Positions 1 through 9,682 of a stretch of 64,000 nucleotides of DNA are shown here, in pieces. Position 1 is the stretch's first letter. Each line of letters opens with the position of its first letter. Position numbers and translations under genes: made by a program. The DNA is taken from contig NC_011989.1 in assembly GCF_000016285.1 (NCBI RefSeq), forward strand, positions 2,669,001 through 2,733,000. Direction: 5' to 3'. The DNA comes from Allorhizobium ampelinum S4. Lineage in GTDB: Bacteria; Pseudomonadota; Alphaproteobacteria; Rhizobiales; Rhizobiaceae. The notes under the pieces were generated by a model. It was not told the origin of the DNA. It did not search any database and saw nothing but the letters and a program-made list of their open reading frames with translations.

Positions 1-262
1 CCAGATAGGTCTTCCCATCCTCGTCCTTGCGCAACACGGTTGAAAACAACCGCACCAAGGGCGCGCGGCCAATCGGCGTGCCGAGATAGAGCCAAGTGCC
101 ATCGGCCAGGATTTCCATGTCGATATCGCCGCAAAACGCCGGGTTCCAGCGCTCAACCGGTGGAAGACCGGACTTGCCCCCTGCCGTCTGGTCGGCGGCA
201 CGGGCAATCATCGCAACCAATCCAGCCGCATCGCCCGCGTCATTGTTTTCATCGCCTGCCAT
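1..262 (-). CDS. DUF1285 family protein (N-terminal part, runs off the left edge)
   Basis: This is a partial gene whose 5' end lies in the window. The start is the only ATG after an in-frame TAA (278-280). The visible 87 residues contain the segments [16 protein letters not shown] and [20 protein letters not shown], which match the opening of DUF1285 proteins as I know them. These are small uncharacterised cytosolic proteins of Alphaproteobacteria. The gene is divergent from the MoxR operon, an arrangement common in Rhizobiaceae, so the 200-bp gap 263-462 probably holds both promoters. The biochemical function is unknown. Confidence 0.8.
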   Translation of the reverse strand, partial: MAGDENNDAGDAAGLVAMIARAADQTAGGKSGLPPVERWNPAFCGDIDMEILADGTWLYLGTPIGRAPLVRLFSTVLRKDEDGKTYL

Positions 263-462
263 GTTTGCGTCCCGGTTTTAACCTTATTAGACATCGAAGT
301 GAGACATGGGACACGAGATAGTCATTTGAAACCCGCTTGTCAGCCGCCCCACGGGGAATAAGTTAGATAAACTGCGCCGATACACGTAATGATCGATTCT
401 TCTGGCAATCGGCACAGGCCTGCCTTACCTACCAATGACGATATGAGCCAACGGAGACCGCC

Positions 463-1491
463 ATGGGCATGATCAACACCACGGACACCGCGCTCGATGA
501 AAAAGCCATCGTCGCTCTGGCTGAACAGGCCCTGGCCGAGATTGCCAGCGTGCGCGCCGAGGTCTCCAAGGTTATTTTCGGCCAGGAAAAGGTCGTGGAA
601 AACACCCTGCTGGCCATTCTCTCTGGCGGCCATGCGCTGCTGGTCGGCGTGCCGGGCCTGGCCAAAACCAAACTGGTGACGACGCTCGGCACCGTGCTGG
701 GGCTGGACGCCAACCGAATCCAGTTCACCCCCGACCTGATGCCATCAGACATTCTCGGCACCGAGGTGATGGACCAGGACGAGCATGGCCGCCGCTCCTT
801 CCGCTTCGTCAAGGGACCGGTCTTTGCGCAGTTGCTGATGGCCGATGAAATCAACCGGGCCAGCCCGCGCACCCAATCCGCCCTGCTGCAATCCATGCAG
901 GAATATCACATTACCATTGCCGGTCAGCGTTATGATCTGCCCGCCCCTTTCCATGTGCTGGCCACTCAGAACCCGCTGGAACAGGAAGGCACCTATCCGC
1001 TGCCGGAAGCCCAGCTCGACCGTTTCCTGTTGCAGGTCGATGTCGGCTACCCGGATTTGGCGGCGGAACGGCAGATCCTGCTCGACACGACCGGTGTCAG
1101 TGACAGCCATGCCAGCGCCGTACTCGACGCGCCGCGCCTGCTCGACATACAGAAGCTGGTCCGCCAAATGCCGGTGCCCGACAGCGTGGTCGATGCCATC
1201 CTGTCGCTGGTGCGCGCCGCCCGGCCCGGCCAAGGTCATACGGACACCGACAAGCATGTCGCCTGGGGTCCCGGTCCGCGCGCCGGACAGGCCTTGATGC
1301 TCTGCGCCCGCGCCCGCGCGCTCTACGAAGGCCGTCTTGCGCCATCTATCGATGATGTGCATGCGCTGGCCGAACCGGTGCTTCAGCACCGCATGGCCTT
1401 GACCTTTGCGGCCCGTGCCGAAGGCATGGCGGTGCGTGACGTGATCGCTGGCCTCATTAAGCACAACCCAATCAAGCACAGCAAAGCGTGA
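463..1491 (+). CDS. MoxR family AAA+ ATPase
   Basis: The 342-residue product is a chaperone-like AAA+ ATPase of the MoxR/RavA type, thought to mature or assemble von Willebrand factor A (VWA)-containing or membrane complexes. Walker A is GVPGLAKT at about residues 62-69. Walker B is LLMADEIN at about 124-131. The sensor segment HVLATQNPLEQEG and the LPEAQLDRF arginine-finger region follow. It heads a tight operon with a DUF58 protein, a DUF4159/BatA-like protein and a second membrane protein, the usual MoxR partners. The client protein is not known. Length and motifs are normal for the family. Confidence 0.95.
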   Translation: MGMINTTDTALDEKAIVALAEQALAEIASVRAEVSKVIFGQEKVVENTLLAILSGGHALLVGVPGLAKTKLVTTLGTVLGLDANRIQFTPDLMPSDILGTEVMDQDEHGRRSFRFVKGPVFAQLLMADEINRASPRTQSALLQSMQEYHITIAGQRYDLPAPFHVLATQNPLEQEGTYPLPEAQLDRFLLQVDVGYPDLAAERQILLDTTGVSDSHASAVLDAPRLLDIQKLVRQMPVPDSVVDAILSLVRAARPGQGHTDTDKHVAWGPGPRAGQALMLCARARALYEGRLAPSIDDVHALAEPVLQHRMALTFAARAEGMAVRDVIAGLIKHNPIKHSKA

Positions 1492-1506
1492 GGGAGCGGT
1501 AGCGTT

Positions 1507-2469
1507 TTGGCAGGATTTGCACCGGAAGCGATCAGAGGGCCTGTTGACGGACGGATCGTCGAGAAAACCCCGACCGGGGATGTTCTGGCCCGCGCCCGCC
1601 AACGCGCTGCCCTCATTCCCGATTGCATGGTGGAAGCCAAGCGGATCGCCAATACCGTCATTTCCGGCTGGCATGGCCGCAGAAAACGCGGCATTGGCGA
1701 AAATTTCTGGCAGTTCCGCCCCTATGCGGAGGGCGAAAGCCTGGCCGGAATCGATTGGCGCCGCTCGGCCCGCGACGATCATCTCTATATCCGCGACCGC
1801 GAATGGGAAGCGGCCCACACGATCTGGCTTTGGGCCGATCTGTCGCCTTCAATGATGTATAAATCCCGCTTCGGCAGTGTTTCCAAGGAAAGCCGGGCGC
1901 TGGTGCTGATGCTGGCGCTGGCCGAAGTGCTGGCACGGTCCGGCGAGCGTATCGGCTGCCCCGGCATCATGGAACCGATTTCCGCCCGCAACGCCTCCGA
2001 GCGGCTGGCGGCAGCGCTGATCCATGCGCCGGACCTGAGCGGCCTGCCCAATCAGGGCTTTCCCGATACCGCCATGATCCGCAATGCCAGCGATATCGTG
2101 CTGATCGGTGATTTTCTTGATGATCCCGATGCGATTATGGCGGGCATTGCACCGCTGGCCCAGCGCGGGTTGCGCGGCCATGTCATCGAGGTTGCCGATC
2201 CGGCGGAAGAACTGTTTCCCTATGCGGGCCGCACCGAATTTACCGACCCGGAAACCGGCGAAAAGCTGGTATCAGGTCGCGCCGAAAACATCCGGGAAGA
2301 CTATCGCCGCGCCTATTTCCTGCGCCGTGAAGCCTTGAGCGAGGAATTGCGGCGGCTGGGCTGGAGCTTTACTGCGCATCTCACCGACCGGCTGGCCTCC
2401 GAAGCGCTGGTCAAAGTGCATATGCATTTGTCTGGCGCTCCGCAGCTTTCCCACCGTGGAGGCGCGTAA
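1507..2469 (+). CDS. DUF58 domain-containing protein
   Basis: This 320-residue protein belongs to the DUF58 family (VWA-like fold), the standard partner of MoxR ATPases. The conserved core segment GRRKRGIGENFWQFRPY lies at about residues 57-73 and is followed by SLAGIDWRRSARDDHLYIRDRE, the DUF58 signature region. The start is a TTG codon 15 bp after the MoxR stop, and no better ATG lies upstream of the conserved region. The stop codon shares one base with the next start (TAATG), which implies translational coupling. Its molecular role is not established. Confidence 0.9.
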   Translation: MAGFAPEAIRGPVDGRIVEKTPTGDVLARARQRAALIPDCMVEAKRIANTVISGWHGRRKRGIGENFWQFRPYAEGESLAGIDWRRSARDDHLYIRDREWEAAHTIWLWADLSPSMMYKSRFGSVSKESRALVLMLALAEVLARSGERIGCPGIMEPISARNASERLAAALIHAPDLSGLPNQGFPDTAMIRNASDIVLIGDFLDDPDAIMAGIAPLAQRGLRGHVIEVADPAEELFPYAGRTEFTDPETGEKLVSGRAENIREDYRRAYFLRREALSEELRRLGWSFTAHLTDRLASEALVKVHMHLSGAPQLSHRGGA

Positions 2470-5297
2470 TGGGTGGTCTTCCGCTTGCCTTTGTCACTCC
2501 TGCGCTGCTCGGCGCGCTCGTCGTGCTGCCAGCGATCTGGTTTCTGCTGAAACTGACACCGCCGCGCCCGCAAATGGAAGTGTTTCCACCGCTGCGCATT
2601 CTGGCCCGGGTGCTGAGGCGGGAGGAAACCCCGGCCCGAAGCCCCTGGTGGCTGACGCTGCTGCGCATGGCAATGGCAACCCTGGTCATTCTGGCCTTGG
2701 CCGAACCGGTGCTCAACCCGCGCGGCACATCGGTTGCCGGCGGTGGGCCGCTGGTTCTTGTCATCGACAACAGCTGGGCTAGCGTTGGAGATTGGGAGCG
2801 CCGCGTCGAGACGGCAAATGGCCTGATCGATGAGGCCGAAAGCAGCAATCTGCCGATTTCCCTGGTGTTGACCGCCGAGCTGACCCAGGATGCAGTCCCC
2901 GTCAATGCCGCCGCCGCCCGCGAAAAACTAAGCGCCGCCCGGCCACGGCCTTTGACGCCGGACCGCAACCGCGCCCTCACGGCGCTGACGGCAGCGTTGA
3001 AAGGAACCAAGCCCGGCACGCTGGCCTTCCTGAGTGACGGTCTCGCCGCCACGGAAGGTGAGCAGATCGGCAGCCAATTCTCCGCACTGGCCCCTGCCGA
3101 ATTGCGATTAATCACCGATGACGGCAAGGCGAGTATCGCCCTGACCGGTGCCACCAATGGCGTCGATCAGCTTGTCGCCAAAGTCACCCGTTTGTCGCCT
3201 GCCGATCCCCAGCAGGTCATCGTCGATGCGCAGGACCAGCAGGGACGACCGATTGCGTCAGGCACCGCCAGTTTTGCCGCCGGGCAAAGCGTCGCCACAG
3301 CCGAGATTGCCGCCCCTTTCGAGCTGCGCAATGATTTTGCCCGGCTGAGCCTTGCCGGTTATGGCACAGCCGGTGCCGTCCAGCTATTGGATGACGGATT
3401 TCGCCGCCGCAAGGTGGCGCTGCTGGCCGGTGACGCCAATGACGAATTCCAGCCGCTGCTATCGCCGCTTTATTATATCCAGCGGGCGCTGCAACCCTAT
3501 GCCGACCTGATCAAATCCAGTGACAAGGATCTGGCCAGAGCCATTCCCGAGCTGTTGCAGCAGAACCCCTCGGCCCTGATCATGGCCGATATCGGCCGCC
3601 TGCCACCGGATGTGCAGCAACAGCTACAACGCTGGCTACAACGCGGCGGCACGCTGATCCGCTTTGCCGGACCAAGGCTGGCCGCTGCCCCTGCCGATGA
3701 TCCGTTGGTGCCGGTGACGCTGCGTCAGGGTGAGCGCCAATTGGGCGGCGCGCTCTCCTGGTCGGAGCCGCAATCGCTGGCTCCCTTCCCGCCCACCAGC
3801 CCGTTTGCCGGGCTAGCGCCGCCCGATGGCGTGCTGGTCAAGCGGCAGGTTCTGGCCGAGCCGACCCCTGACCTCGCCAGTCGCACCTGGGCAAGCCTTG
3901 GCGATGGCACGCCGCTGGTCACCGCCAGGGATAGCGGTGCCGGGCGCATCGTGCTGTTCCATGTCAGCGCCGAGGCCAGCTGGTCCAATCTGCCAATTTC
4001 GGGCGATTTCGTGGAAATGCTGCGCCGGGTCGTGCAGATGGCCCATGCTAGCGGAACCAATACCGGTAGCAATGCGACCGCCGCAGCCGCCAGCCTGCCG
4101 CCCTACCGGCTGCTGACCGAGCATGGCGGACTGACGGCGGAAGCCAGCAATGCCAAACCGCTGGAGCTGGGAGCTAAACGCCCGCCTGCCGCAACATTTG
4201 ACAATCCACCCGGCCTTTACGGCTCCGAAGATGGATTTTCTGCCCTCAACCTTCTGCCAGCAGGTGCCGAGTTGAAACCGTTAAACCTCGATGGCGTGAC
4301 GGTTCCGGTGGTGCGCGAGCCGCTGGCCGGAGCAAGTGCTACACCGCTGAAGCCGCCGTTGCTGGGTATCGCACTGGCCCTGTTCATCATTGACAGTCTG
4401 GTGGTGCTTGCCATGGGCGGCGCCTTTGCTCGGATGCCGAAAGCCCGGATCGCCAAAAGCGCTGGTGCTCTCGTGGTGCTGGCCGCAGCGCTGGCCTTGA
4501 TGCCTGCCGACCGCAGCTTTGCCACTGACGCTAAACCCGGCGACGACATCCTACTGCAACGGCTGGACACCACCCATCTGGCCTATGTGAAAACCGGAGA
4601 GCAGGACGTCGATAGCATTTCGGAACGGGGCTTAAGTGGGCTCACCGAATTTCTCACCTATCGCACCACGCTGGAGCCGGGCGCGCCGGTCGGGCTGGAC
4701 ATTGCCAAAGACGAGCTGTCGCTTTACCCGATCATCTTCTGGCCGATTTCTGCTAGCGCGCCGATGCCAAGCGCCGAGTCCATCAGCCGGATCGATGCCT
4801 ATATGCGCTCCGGCGGGACCGTGCTGTTCGACACCCGCGACCAATTGGGCAGCATGGGTGGGCAAGGAGACGCCGGGACCAGCGCCAATGGCGAGCGCCT
4901 GCGCGAGATCCTTGCCAATATCGATATTCCGCCACTGGAGCCGGTGCCGAAGGACCATGTGATCAACCGGTCCTTCTATCTGCTGCATACCTATCCGGGC
5001 CGCTATACGGGCAGTCCGCTCTGGGTCGAGGCACGCCAGGAGGCACGCACCAGCCAGAACGGCCTAACTTCGGGCGGTGACGGTGTGTCGCCAATCATCA
5101 TCACCGGCAATGATTTTCTCTCCGCCTGGGCCATCGACGCCAATGGTGTGCCCATGCTGCCGACCGTGCCGCCCGATGAAAACCAGCGGGAAATCTCTTA
5201 CCGCGTCGGGGTCAATATCATGATGTATATGCTGACCGGCAATTACAAAGCCGATCAGGTCCATGTTCCGGCCCTGCTGGAAAGGCTGGGTCAATAA
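2469..5297 (+). CDS. DUF4159 / BatA-like large membrane protein
   Basis: The 942-residue protein starts with a BatA-type N-terminal region containing two hydrophobic segments (about residues 5-25 and 58-80). A VWA-like stretch (LVLVIDNSWASVGDW) follows. Two more hydrophobic helices lie near residues 635-690, around the segment GIALALFIIDSLVVLAMGG. The C-terminal 230 residues resemble DUF4159, with SGGTVLFDTRDQ and HVINRSFYLLHTYPGRYTG. It is probably an inner-membrane protein with a large periplasmic part that works with the MoxR ATPase and DUF58 protein upstream. The function is unknown. Length is usual for the rhizobial members I recall. Confidence 0.85.
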   Translation: MGGLPLAFVTPALLGALVVLPAIWFLLKLTPPRPQMEVFPPLRILARVLRREETPARSPWWLTLLRMAMATLVILALAEPVLNPRGTSVAGGGPLVLVIDNSWASVGDWERRVETANGLIDEAESSNLPISLVLTAELTQDAVPVNAAAAREKLSAARPRPLTPDRNRALTALTAALKGTKPGTLAFLSDGLAATEGEQIGSQFSALAPAELRLITDDGKASIALTGATNGVDQLVAKVTRLSPADPQQVIVDAQDQQGRPIASGTASFAAGQSVATAEIAAPFELRNDFARLSLAGYGTAGAVQLLDDGFRRRKVALLAGDANDEFQPLLSPLYYIQRALQPYADLIKSSDKDLARAIPELLQQNPSALIMADIGRLPPDVQQQLQRWLQRGGTLIRFAGPRLAAAPADDPLVPVTLRQGERQLGGALSWSEPQSLAPFPPTSPFAGLAPPDGVLVKRQVLAEPTPDLASRTWASLGDGTPLVTARDSGAGRIVLFHVSAEASWSNLPISGDFVEMLRRVVQMAHASGTNTGSNATAAAASLPPYRLLTEHGGLTAEASNAKPLELGAKRPPAATFDNPPGLYGSEDGFSALNLLPAGAELKPLNLDGVTVPVVREPLAGASATPLKPPLLGIALALFIIDSLVVLAMGGAFARMPKARIAKSAGALVVLAAALALMPADRSFATDAKPGDDILLQRLDTTHLAYVKTGEQDVDSISERGLSGLTEFLTYRTTLEPGAPVGLDIAKDELSLYPIIFWPISASAPMPSAESISRIDAYMRSGGTVLFDTRDQLGSMGGQGDAGTSANGERLREILANIDIPPLEPVPKDHVINRSFYLLHTYPGRYTGSPLWVEARQEARTSQNGLTSGGDGVSPIIITGNDFLSAWAIDANGVPMLPTVPPDENQREISYRVGVNIMMYMLTGNYKADQVHVPALLERLGQ

Positions 5298-5298
5298 G

Positions 5299-7368
5299 AT
5301 GAGCCTGTCCTTCTCCCCCTTCCTGCCTCTCTGGGCACTGGCCGCGCTGGCCTTGCTGGCGCTGGCCGTCGCGGCTATCGGCTTTCGCCGTGGCATACGC
5401 GGGGCAACGATCCGGCTGATCGCCTTTGCCGCCTTGATCGCCGCCCTCGCCAATCCGCAGCTTCTGTCTGAGAACCGCGACAAGCTCTCGACAGTGGTGC
5501 CTGTGATCGTTGACCGCAGCCAGAGCCAGACCGATATCGCCAGCCGCAAGGCGATGACCGATCAGGCCCTGCAGGGCGTCAAGGATAAGCTGGCCCGCTT
5601 CCCCGGCATAGAGCCGCGTATTGTCGAAGCCTCGACGCCGGAAAACGCCGACACGCCATCGACCCGGCTGTTCGAAGCGCTATCCTCTGCAATATCCGAC
5701 GTGCCGCCAGCGCGGGTTGGTGCTGCGATCTTCATCACCGATGGACAAGTGCATGATGTGCCGTCCAACCTGAAGACGCTCGGCATGGATGCGCCGGTCC
5801 ACACGCTGTTGACAGGCAAAGCCAATGAATTCGACCGGCGCATCGAAGTGGTGCGCGCCCCCCGTTTTGGCATTGTCGGCCAGAACCAGGACATGTCGCT
5901 GCGGGTGATCGATGAAGGGGTGAAGGGCAGCCAGCCCGCCACGGTGACCGTGCGGATCAACGGCCAGGATGGCGGTTCGTTTACCGCCGTGCCGGGTGCG
6001 GAAACGCCCTATTCCTTTGCCGTGCCACGCGCCGGTAGAAATGTGCTGGAATTTTCCGTCTCAGGCCTGCCCGGCGAAGTGACGGAAACCAACAACAAGA
6101 CCGTGCATCTGATCGACGGCATCCGCCAGAACCTGCGGGTGCTGCTGGTGTCAGGCGAACCGCATGCTGGTGAGCGCGCCTGGCGCAACCTGCTGAAATC
6201 CGATGCCTCGGTGGATCTGGTGCATTTCACCATTCTTCGGCCACCGGAAAAGCAGGATGGCACGCCGATCAACGAGTTGTCGCTGATCGCCTTTCCAACC
6301 CGCGAGCTATTTGTCGAAAAGATCAGTGATTTCGACCTGATCATCTTCGACCGCTACCAGCATCGCGGTGTGCTGCCGATCCTCTACTATGATTATATCG
6401 CCGAATATGTCCGCAAGGGCGGCGCGCTGCTGATTGCGGCTGGCCCCGAACATGCCGGTCAGGATTCGATTGCCATGACCCCGCTGGCCTCGGTTCTGCC
6501 CGCAGCCCCAACCGGCAATATGCAGGAGGGTGGCTTTTATCCGCGCCTGTCGGAGATCGGCAAGAAACATCCCGTGACCCGCGATCTCGATGGCGCCGCA
6601 TCCGAGCCACCGCATTGGGGCCGCTGGTTCCGCAGCGTCGATGTCGATCCGCCGCAGGGTGAAACGGTCATGACCGCCAATGACAAGCCGCTGCTGGTGC
6701 TGAACCGCGCAGGCCAAGGCCGCGTCGCCATGCTATTGTCCGACCAGGGCTGGCTCTGGGCGCGCGGCTTTGAAGGTGGCGGCCCGCATGTGGCGCTTTA
6801 CCGCCGCATCGCCCATTGGCTGATGAAGGAACCAGAACTGGAGGAAGAAGCGCTGACGGCGCGGGCCAGTGGCCGGATGCTGACCATTACCCGCCAGACC
6901 ATCGGCAATGACCCCGGCCCCGCCACCATCACCAGCCCCTCCGGCAAGGTGCAGGACGTGACCTTGACCCAGACCGAACCGGGCCGCTTCACGGCGGAAC
7001 AACGGATGGCGGAAACCGGCCTGTTCACCATCGCCAATGGCGAATTTTCCACCCTCGTCCATATCGGCGCGGTGGATGCGCCGGAATTCAAGGCGATGAT
7101 CTCCACCCCTGACATCCTGAAACCGGTATCAGACGCAACCCACGGCCTGATCAAGCGGCTGGACAACGGGGCCAGCGGTGTATCCGTTCCCGACATCCTG
7201 CCCGTCAGCGGCCCGGTCCGCAGCAGCGACGGCGAGCGCATGGCCATCCGTATGACCAGCGAAACCCTGCTGAAAGGCGTGGACACCCTGCCCTTGTTTG
7301 CCGGTTTCGGCGGATTGGCTCTGCTGCTGTTTGCGGTTTCGGCCATGTGGTGGCGCGAGGGACGGTGA
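5299..7368 (+). CDS. VWA-like/glutamine amidotransferase-like membrane protein of the MoxR operon
   Basis: The 689-residue product is the last member of the MoxR cluster. The reading frame is open 12 codons further upstream, but the ATG one base after the previous stop (5297) is the sensible start. Two N-terminal hydrophobic helices come first. A VWA-like domain follows (VVPVIVDRSQSQTDIA, with AAIFITDGQVHDVP further on). Then comes a class-I-glutamine-amidotransferase-like region (FDLIIFDRYQHRGVL, KGGALLIAAGPEH). A C-terminal transmembrane helix lies at about residues 664-684. No catalytic residues could be assigned. It is inferred to be a membrane-bound partner of the MoxR/DUF58 system. Confidence 0.85.
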   Translation: MSLSFSPFLPLWALAALALLALAVAAIGFRRGIRGATIRLIAFAALIAALANPQLLSENRDKLSTVVPVIVDRSQSQTDIASRKAMTDQALQGVKDKLARFPGIEPRIVEASTPENADTPSTRLFEALSSAISDVPPARVGAAIFITDGQVHDVPSNLKTLGMDAPVHTLLTGKANEFDRRIEVVRAPRFGIVGQNQDMSLRVIDEGVKGSQPATVTVRINGQDGGSFTAVPGAETPYSFAVPRAGRNVLEFSVSGLPGEVTETNNKTVHLIDGIRQNLRVLLVSGEPHAGERAWRNLLKSDASVDLVHFTILRPPEKQDGTPINELSLIAFPTRELFVEKISDFDLIIFDRYQHRGVLPILYYDYIAEYVRKGGALLIAAGPEHAGQDSIAMTPLASVLPAAPTGNMQEGGFYPRLSEIGKKHPVTRDLDGAASEPPHWGRWFRSVDVDPPQGETVMTANDKPLLVLNRAGQGRVAMLLSDQGWLWARGFEGGGPHVALYRRIAHWLMKEPELEEEALTARASGRMLTITRQTIGNDPGPATITSPSGKVQDVTLTQTEPGRFTAEQRMAETGLFTIANGEFSTLVHIGAVDAPEFKAMISTPDILKPVSDATHGLIKRLDNGASGVSVPDILPVSGPVRSSDGERMAIRMTSETLLKGVDTLPLFAGFGGLALLLFAVSAMWWREGR

Positions 7369-7874
7369 TGAGTTCAATACCGCGGTTTTTTGTGTGGGCT
7401 GCGGTTTTGATATTTGTTCTGCATAATGTTGAAGAGGCGCGTGGTATTGCGATTTGGGCTGAAAAAAGCCGGTCAACCTGGCTTGTACGGTGGTACAAAA
7501 CATATCCGTTTTGTGTTGCTGTAACACTATTATCGATTGCATTTTTGATGCTCGCCGCTTGGCTGCTATGGACGGGAAGCCATCTTGCATTCACGCTGTT
7601 CACATTGAGCTATGCTGCCATTTTCGCGAATGCCATCAGTCACATCGCAAACGTGATTTTCACGAAAAATCCGCTGCCTGGCGGCTGGACTGCTGCATTT
7701 TTGATTTTTCCTTCAGGTGTCTGGTTTGCTCACTATGTCATTGAGAAGGTGATTTTCTCTGGCTATGATCTGTTACTGCTCCTCAGTGCTGGAGCAGTTC
7801 TGCAAGTTCCTCTCGCTCTTGTTGCTCTTTTGTTAGCTCATGGGATAATTTGGTTATTGTATAAACATAAATGA
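7368..7874 (+). CDS. HXXEE domain-containing membrane protein
   Basis: The 168-residue hydrophobic protein carries the family signature His-x-x-Glu-Glu (HNVEE, residues 19-23) inside its first membrane helix, plus about three further membrane segments. The start ATG overlaps the stop of the MoxR-operon gene (TGATG). An ATG 21 bp upstream would run into that gene and is less likely. Base composition is visibly lower in GC than the upstream operon, so this and the two acetyltransferase genes after it look like a separate insertion even though spacing is operon-like. HXXEE proteins have no known function. An integral-membrane hydrolase has been speculated because of the conserved His and Glu residues. 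Confidence 0.75.
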   Translation: MSSIPRFFVWAAVLIFVLHNVEEARGIAIWAEKSRSTWLVRWYKTYPFCVAVTLLSIAFLMLAAWLLWTGSHLAFTLFTLSYAAIFANAISHIANVIFTKNPLPGGWTAAFLIFPSGVWFAHYVIEKVIFSGYDLLLLLSAGAVLQVPLALVALLLAHGIIWLLYKHK

Positions 7875-8311
7875 GATTTGCGATGACGAACGATATTTCG
7901 CTTGCAGTTTTGGATGAGGTGCCGTCCGACACCCAAACCCTGATCTCCGGCTGGCTGACAGCTCATAATGATGTGATGTTTGGTAAAACGGGTGGTCATA
8001 AAAGCCTGTTTATCCCCATTGAGCATCATGATGGGGAGATTTTGGGCGGATTGATTGGGCGCACCGCGAGAGGCTGGCTGGATATCGACATTATGTTCAT
8101 TCCAGAAGCGCTTCGTGGCCAAGGCCTTGCAGGAAAATTGCTGGCTTTGGCAGAGAATGAGGCGTGCAAGCGTGGTTGCAAAGGCGCGCATATTCAAACC
8201 GCCAATCCGGTTGCGACAAAGGCCTATCAAAAATATGGCTATGAGGTTTTCGGGACAATTGAGCATTTTATCGACAACTTTGCGCTTACGATGATGGTGA
8301 AGCGGTGGTGA
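7871..8311 (+). CDS. GNAT family N-acetyltransferase (first of a tandem pair)
   Basis: This 146-residue acetyltransferase shows the acetyl-CoA pyrophosphate-binding loop RGQGLAGKLLALAENEA at about residues 84-100 and the C-terminal NPVATKAYQKYGYEVFG. The start overlaps the previous stop (ATGA), and a second ATG at 7883 is a possible alternative. It is clearly a sister of the next gene: both share FIP-x8-GGLIG-x4-R-x-WL, FVPE/FIPE-x-RGQGLA, a GCK segment and YEKLGYE/YQKYGYE. The substrate cannot be predicted. GC is lower than in neighbouring core genes. Confidence 0.85.
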   Translation: MRFAMTNDISLAVLDEVPSDTQTLISGWLTAHNDVMFGKTGGHKSLFIPIEHHDGEILGGLIGRTARGWLDIDIMFIPEALRGQGLAGKLLALAENEACKRGCKGAHIQTANPVATKAYQKYGYEVFGTIEHFIDNFALTMMVKRW

Positions 8312-8342
8312 TTGCAGCTCTGTGGCGGCATGAGGGACGGCG

Positions 8343-8759
8343 ATGGACAAATTGGTGCTTGAGATTTTTGATGACGTGCCCGAAGACGCCCTTGAAACCA
8401 TTGAAACGGCAATACTCGATTTTAACAGAGAACATCTCAGTCTACGACGAAAACTTTTCATCCCGCTTAAAGATCAGGATGGAATCGTTGATGGTGGTTT
8501 AATCGGATACACAGGTAGAGCCTGGCTTTATACGGAATTGTTGTTTGTCCCCGAATATCGTCGCGGTCAGGGGCTTGCCAGTCAGTTGCTTATGCTGGCC
8601 GAAGGCGAAGGCAGAAGGCGAGGATGCAAAGCTTCTATAGTGGATACCATGAATCCAACTGCCCGACGGCTCTATGAAAAACTGGGGTATGAAACATTTG
8701 GCAGTCTGGCAGACCCGGCAGAGAGCTACAGCGTCACCTGGATGAGAAAACAGCTGTAA
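8343..8759 (+). CDS. GNAT family N-acetyltransferase (second of a tandem pair)
   Basis: This 138-residue acetyltransferase has the binding loop RRGQGLASQLLMLAEGEG and the C-terminal NPTARRLYEKLGYETFG. It lies 31 bp after its paralogue and is the same length to within eight residues, so the pair most likely arose by local duplication followed by strong divergence. A GGGACGGCG stretch 5' of the ATG is a weak ribosome-binding site. The substrate is unknown. Confidence 0.85.
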   Translation: MDKLVLEIFDDVPEDALETIETAILDFNREHLSLRRKLFIPLKDQDGIVDGGLIGYTGRAWLYTELLFVPEYRRGQGLASQLLMLAEGEGRRRGCKASIVDTMNPTARRLYEKLGYETFGSLADPAESYSVTWMRKQL

Positions 8760-8799
8760 GCCTCGATATTCGCTTGTCCCCCCGTCCAAGGAACTCCCC

Positions 8800-9633
8800 A
8801 TGTCCCCCTATCACTTCACACTTGGAGCAGCGCAGATCTTCGCCCTTCAGGATGGCATTCTGACCGCCGATGTCGGCAAGCTTTATCGCCGCAATGGCGA
8901 GCCCGTTGCGGAGGGGTTTGCAGATGCCGCGACCTCGCTGTCCGTCAACTGCTTCCTCATCAAAACCCCTGAACGGACTGTGCTGATTGACGCTGGTTCC
9001 GGCCAACTCTTCGGGCCGGACCATGGCAAGCTTTCTGCCGGGCTGAACGCACTCGGCCTCAGCCCCGCCGATGTCGATGACATCATTCTCACCCATATTC
9101 ATGCCGATCACACCGGCGGGCTGGTGCGCGATGGTGCGCCGATTTTCCCCAACGCCATGGTCCACGCCGGCCGCACTGAAGCGGGTTTCTGGCTGTCGCC
9201 GGGTGCTGCCGATGCGCCTGATGTGACGGAGCGGGTCAAAGGCCAGATCGGCCGGGCGCATCTTTGCCTTGACCCGTATGAGGCCGAGGGACGGCTGACG
9301 ATTTTTGACGACAACGGGCCGATCTTTCCCGGTTTCAGCGCCACATTGCGTGCCGGTCATACACCCGGCCATCTGGCGATCCGGTTTGAGAGCGAGGGGA
9401 CGGCCATGCTGTTCGTCGGCGATATCGTCCATGGCGAAACGGTCCAGTTCCGCGAACCCGCCATCACTATCGATTTCGATTATGATCAGCCGAGTGCCGC
9501 CAAGGCGCGCGCGCAGGTTTTCGAGCAGGCAAGCGATGCGGGCCATCTAATTGCCGCCGCCCACCTTCCCTTTCCCGGTGTCGGTTCCATCAGGAATGAG
9601 GCAAAAGCCTATCGTTTCGAAGCGTTGGGATAA
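8800..9633 (+). CDS. MBL-fold metallo-hydrolase
   Basis: The 277-residue enzyme is a metallo-beta-lactamase-fold hydrolase with the zinc-binding motif THIHADHTGG (about residues 97-106). Later metal ligands are RAGHTPGHLAI (about 183-193), VGDIVHG and the C-terminal AAAHLPFPGVG. This pattern is like lactonase and quorum-quenching-type members, but substrate cannot be read from sequence. An AAGGAACT ribosome-binding site precedes the ATG. It stands alone between the GNAT pair and a convergent gene. Confidence 0.9.
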   Translation: MSPYHFTLGAAQIFALQDGILTADVGKLYRRNGEPVAEGFADAATSLSVNCFLIKTPERTVLIDAGSGQLFGPDHGKLSAGLNALGLSPADVDDIILTHIHADHTGGLVRDGAPIFPNAMVHAGRTEAGFWLSPGAADAPDVTERVKGQIGRAHLCLDPYEAEGRLTIFDDNGPIFPGFSATLRAGHTPGHLAIRFESEGTAMLFVGDIVHGETVQFREPAITIDFDYDQPSAAKARAQVFEQASDAGHLIAAAHLPFPGVGSIRNEAKAYRFEALG

Positions 9634-9682
9634 CGACATCGGTAAGACGCCCGATCGTCTCGGAAACCGCTAACCAATATGG

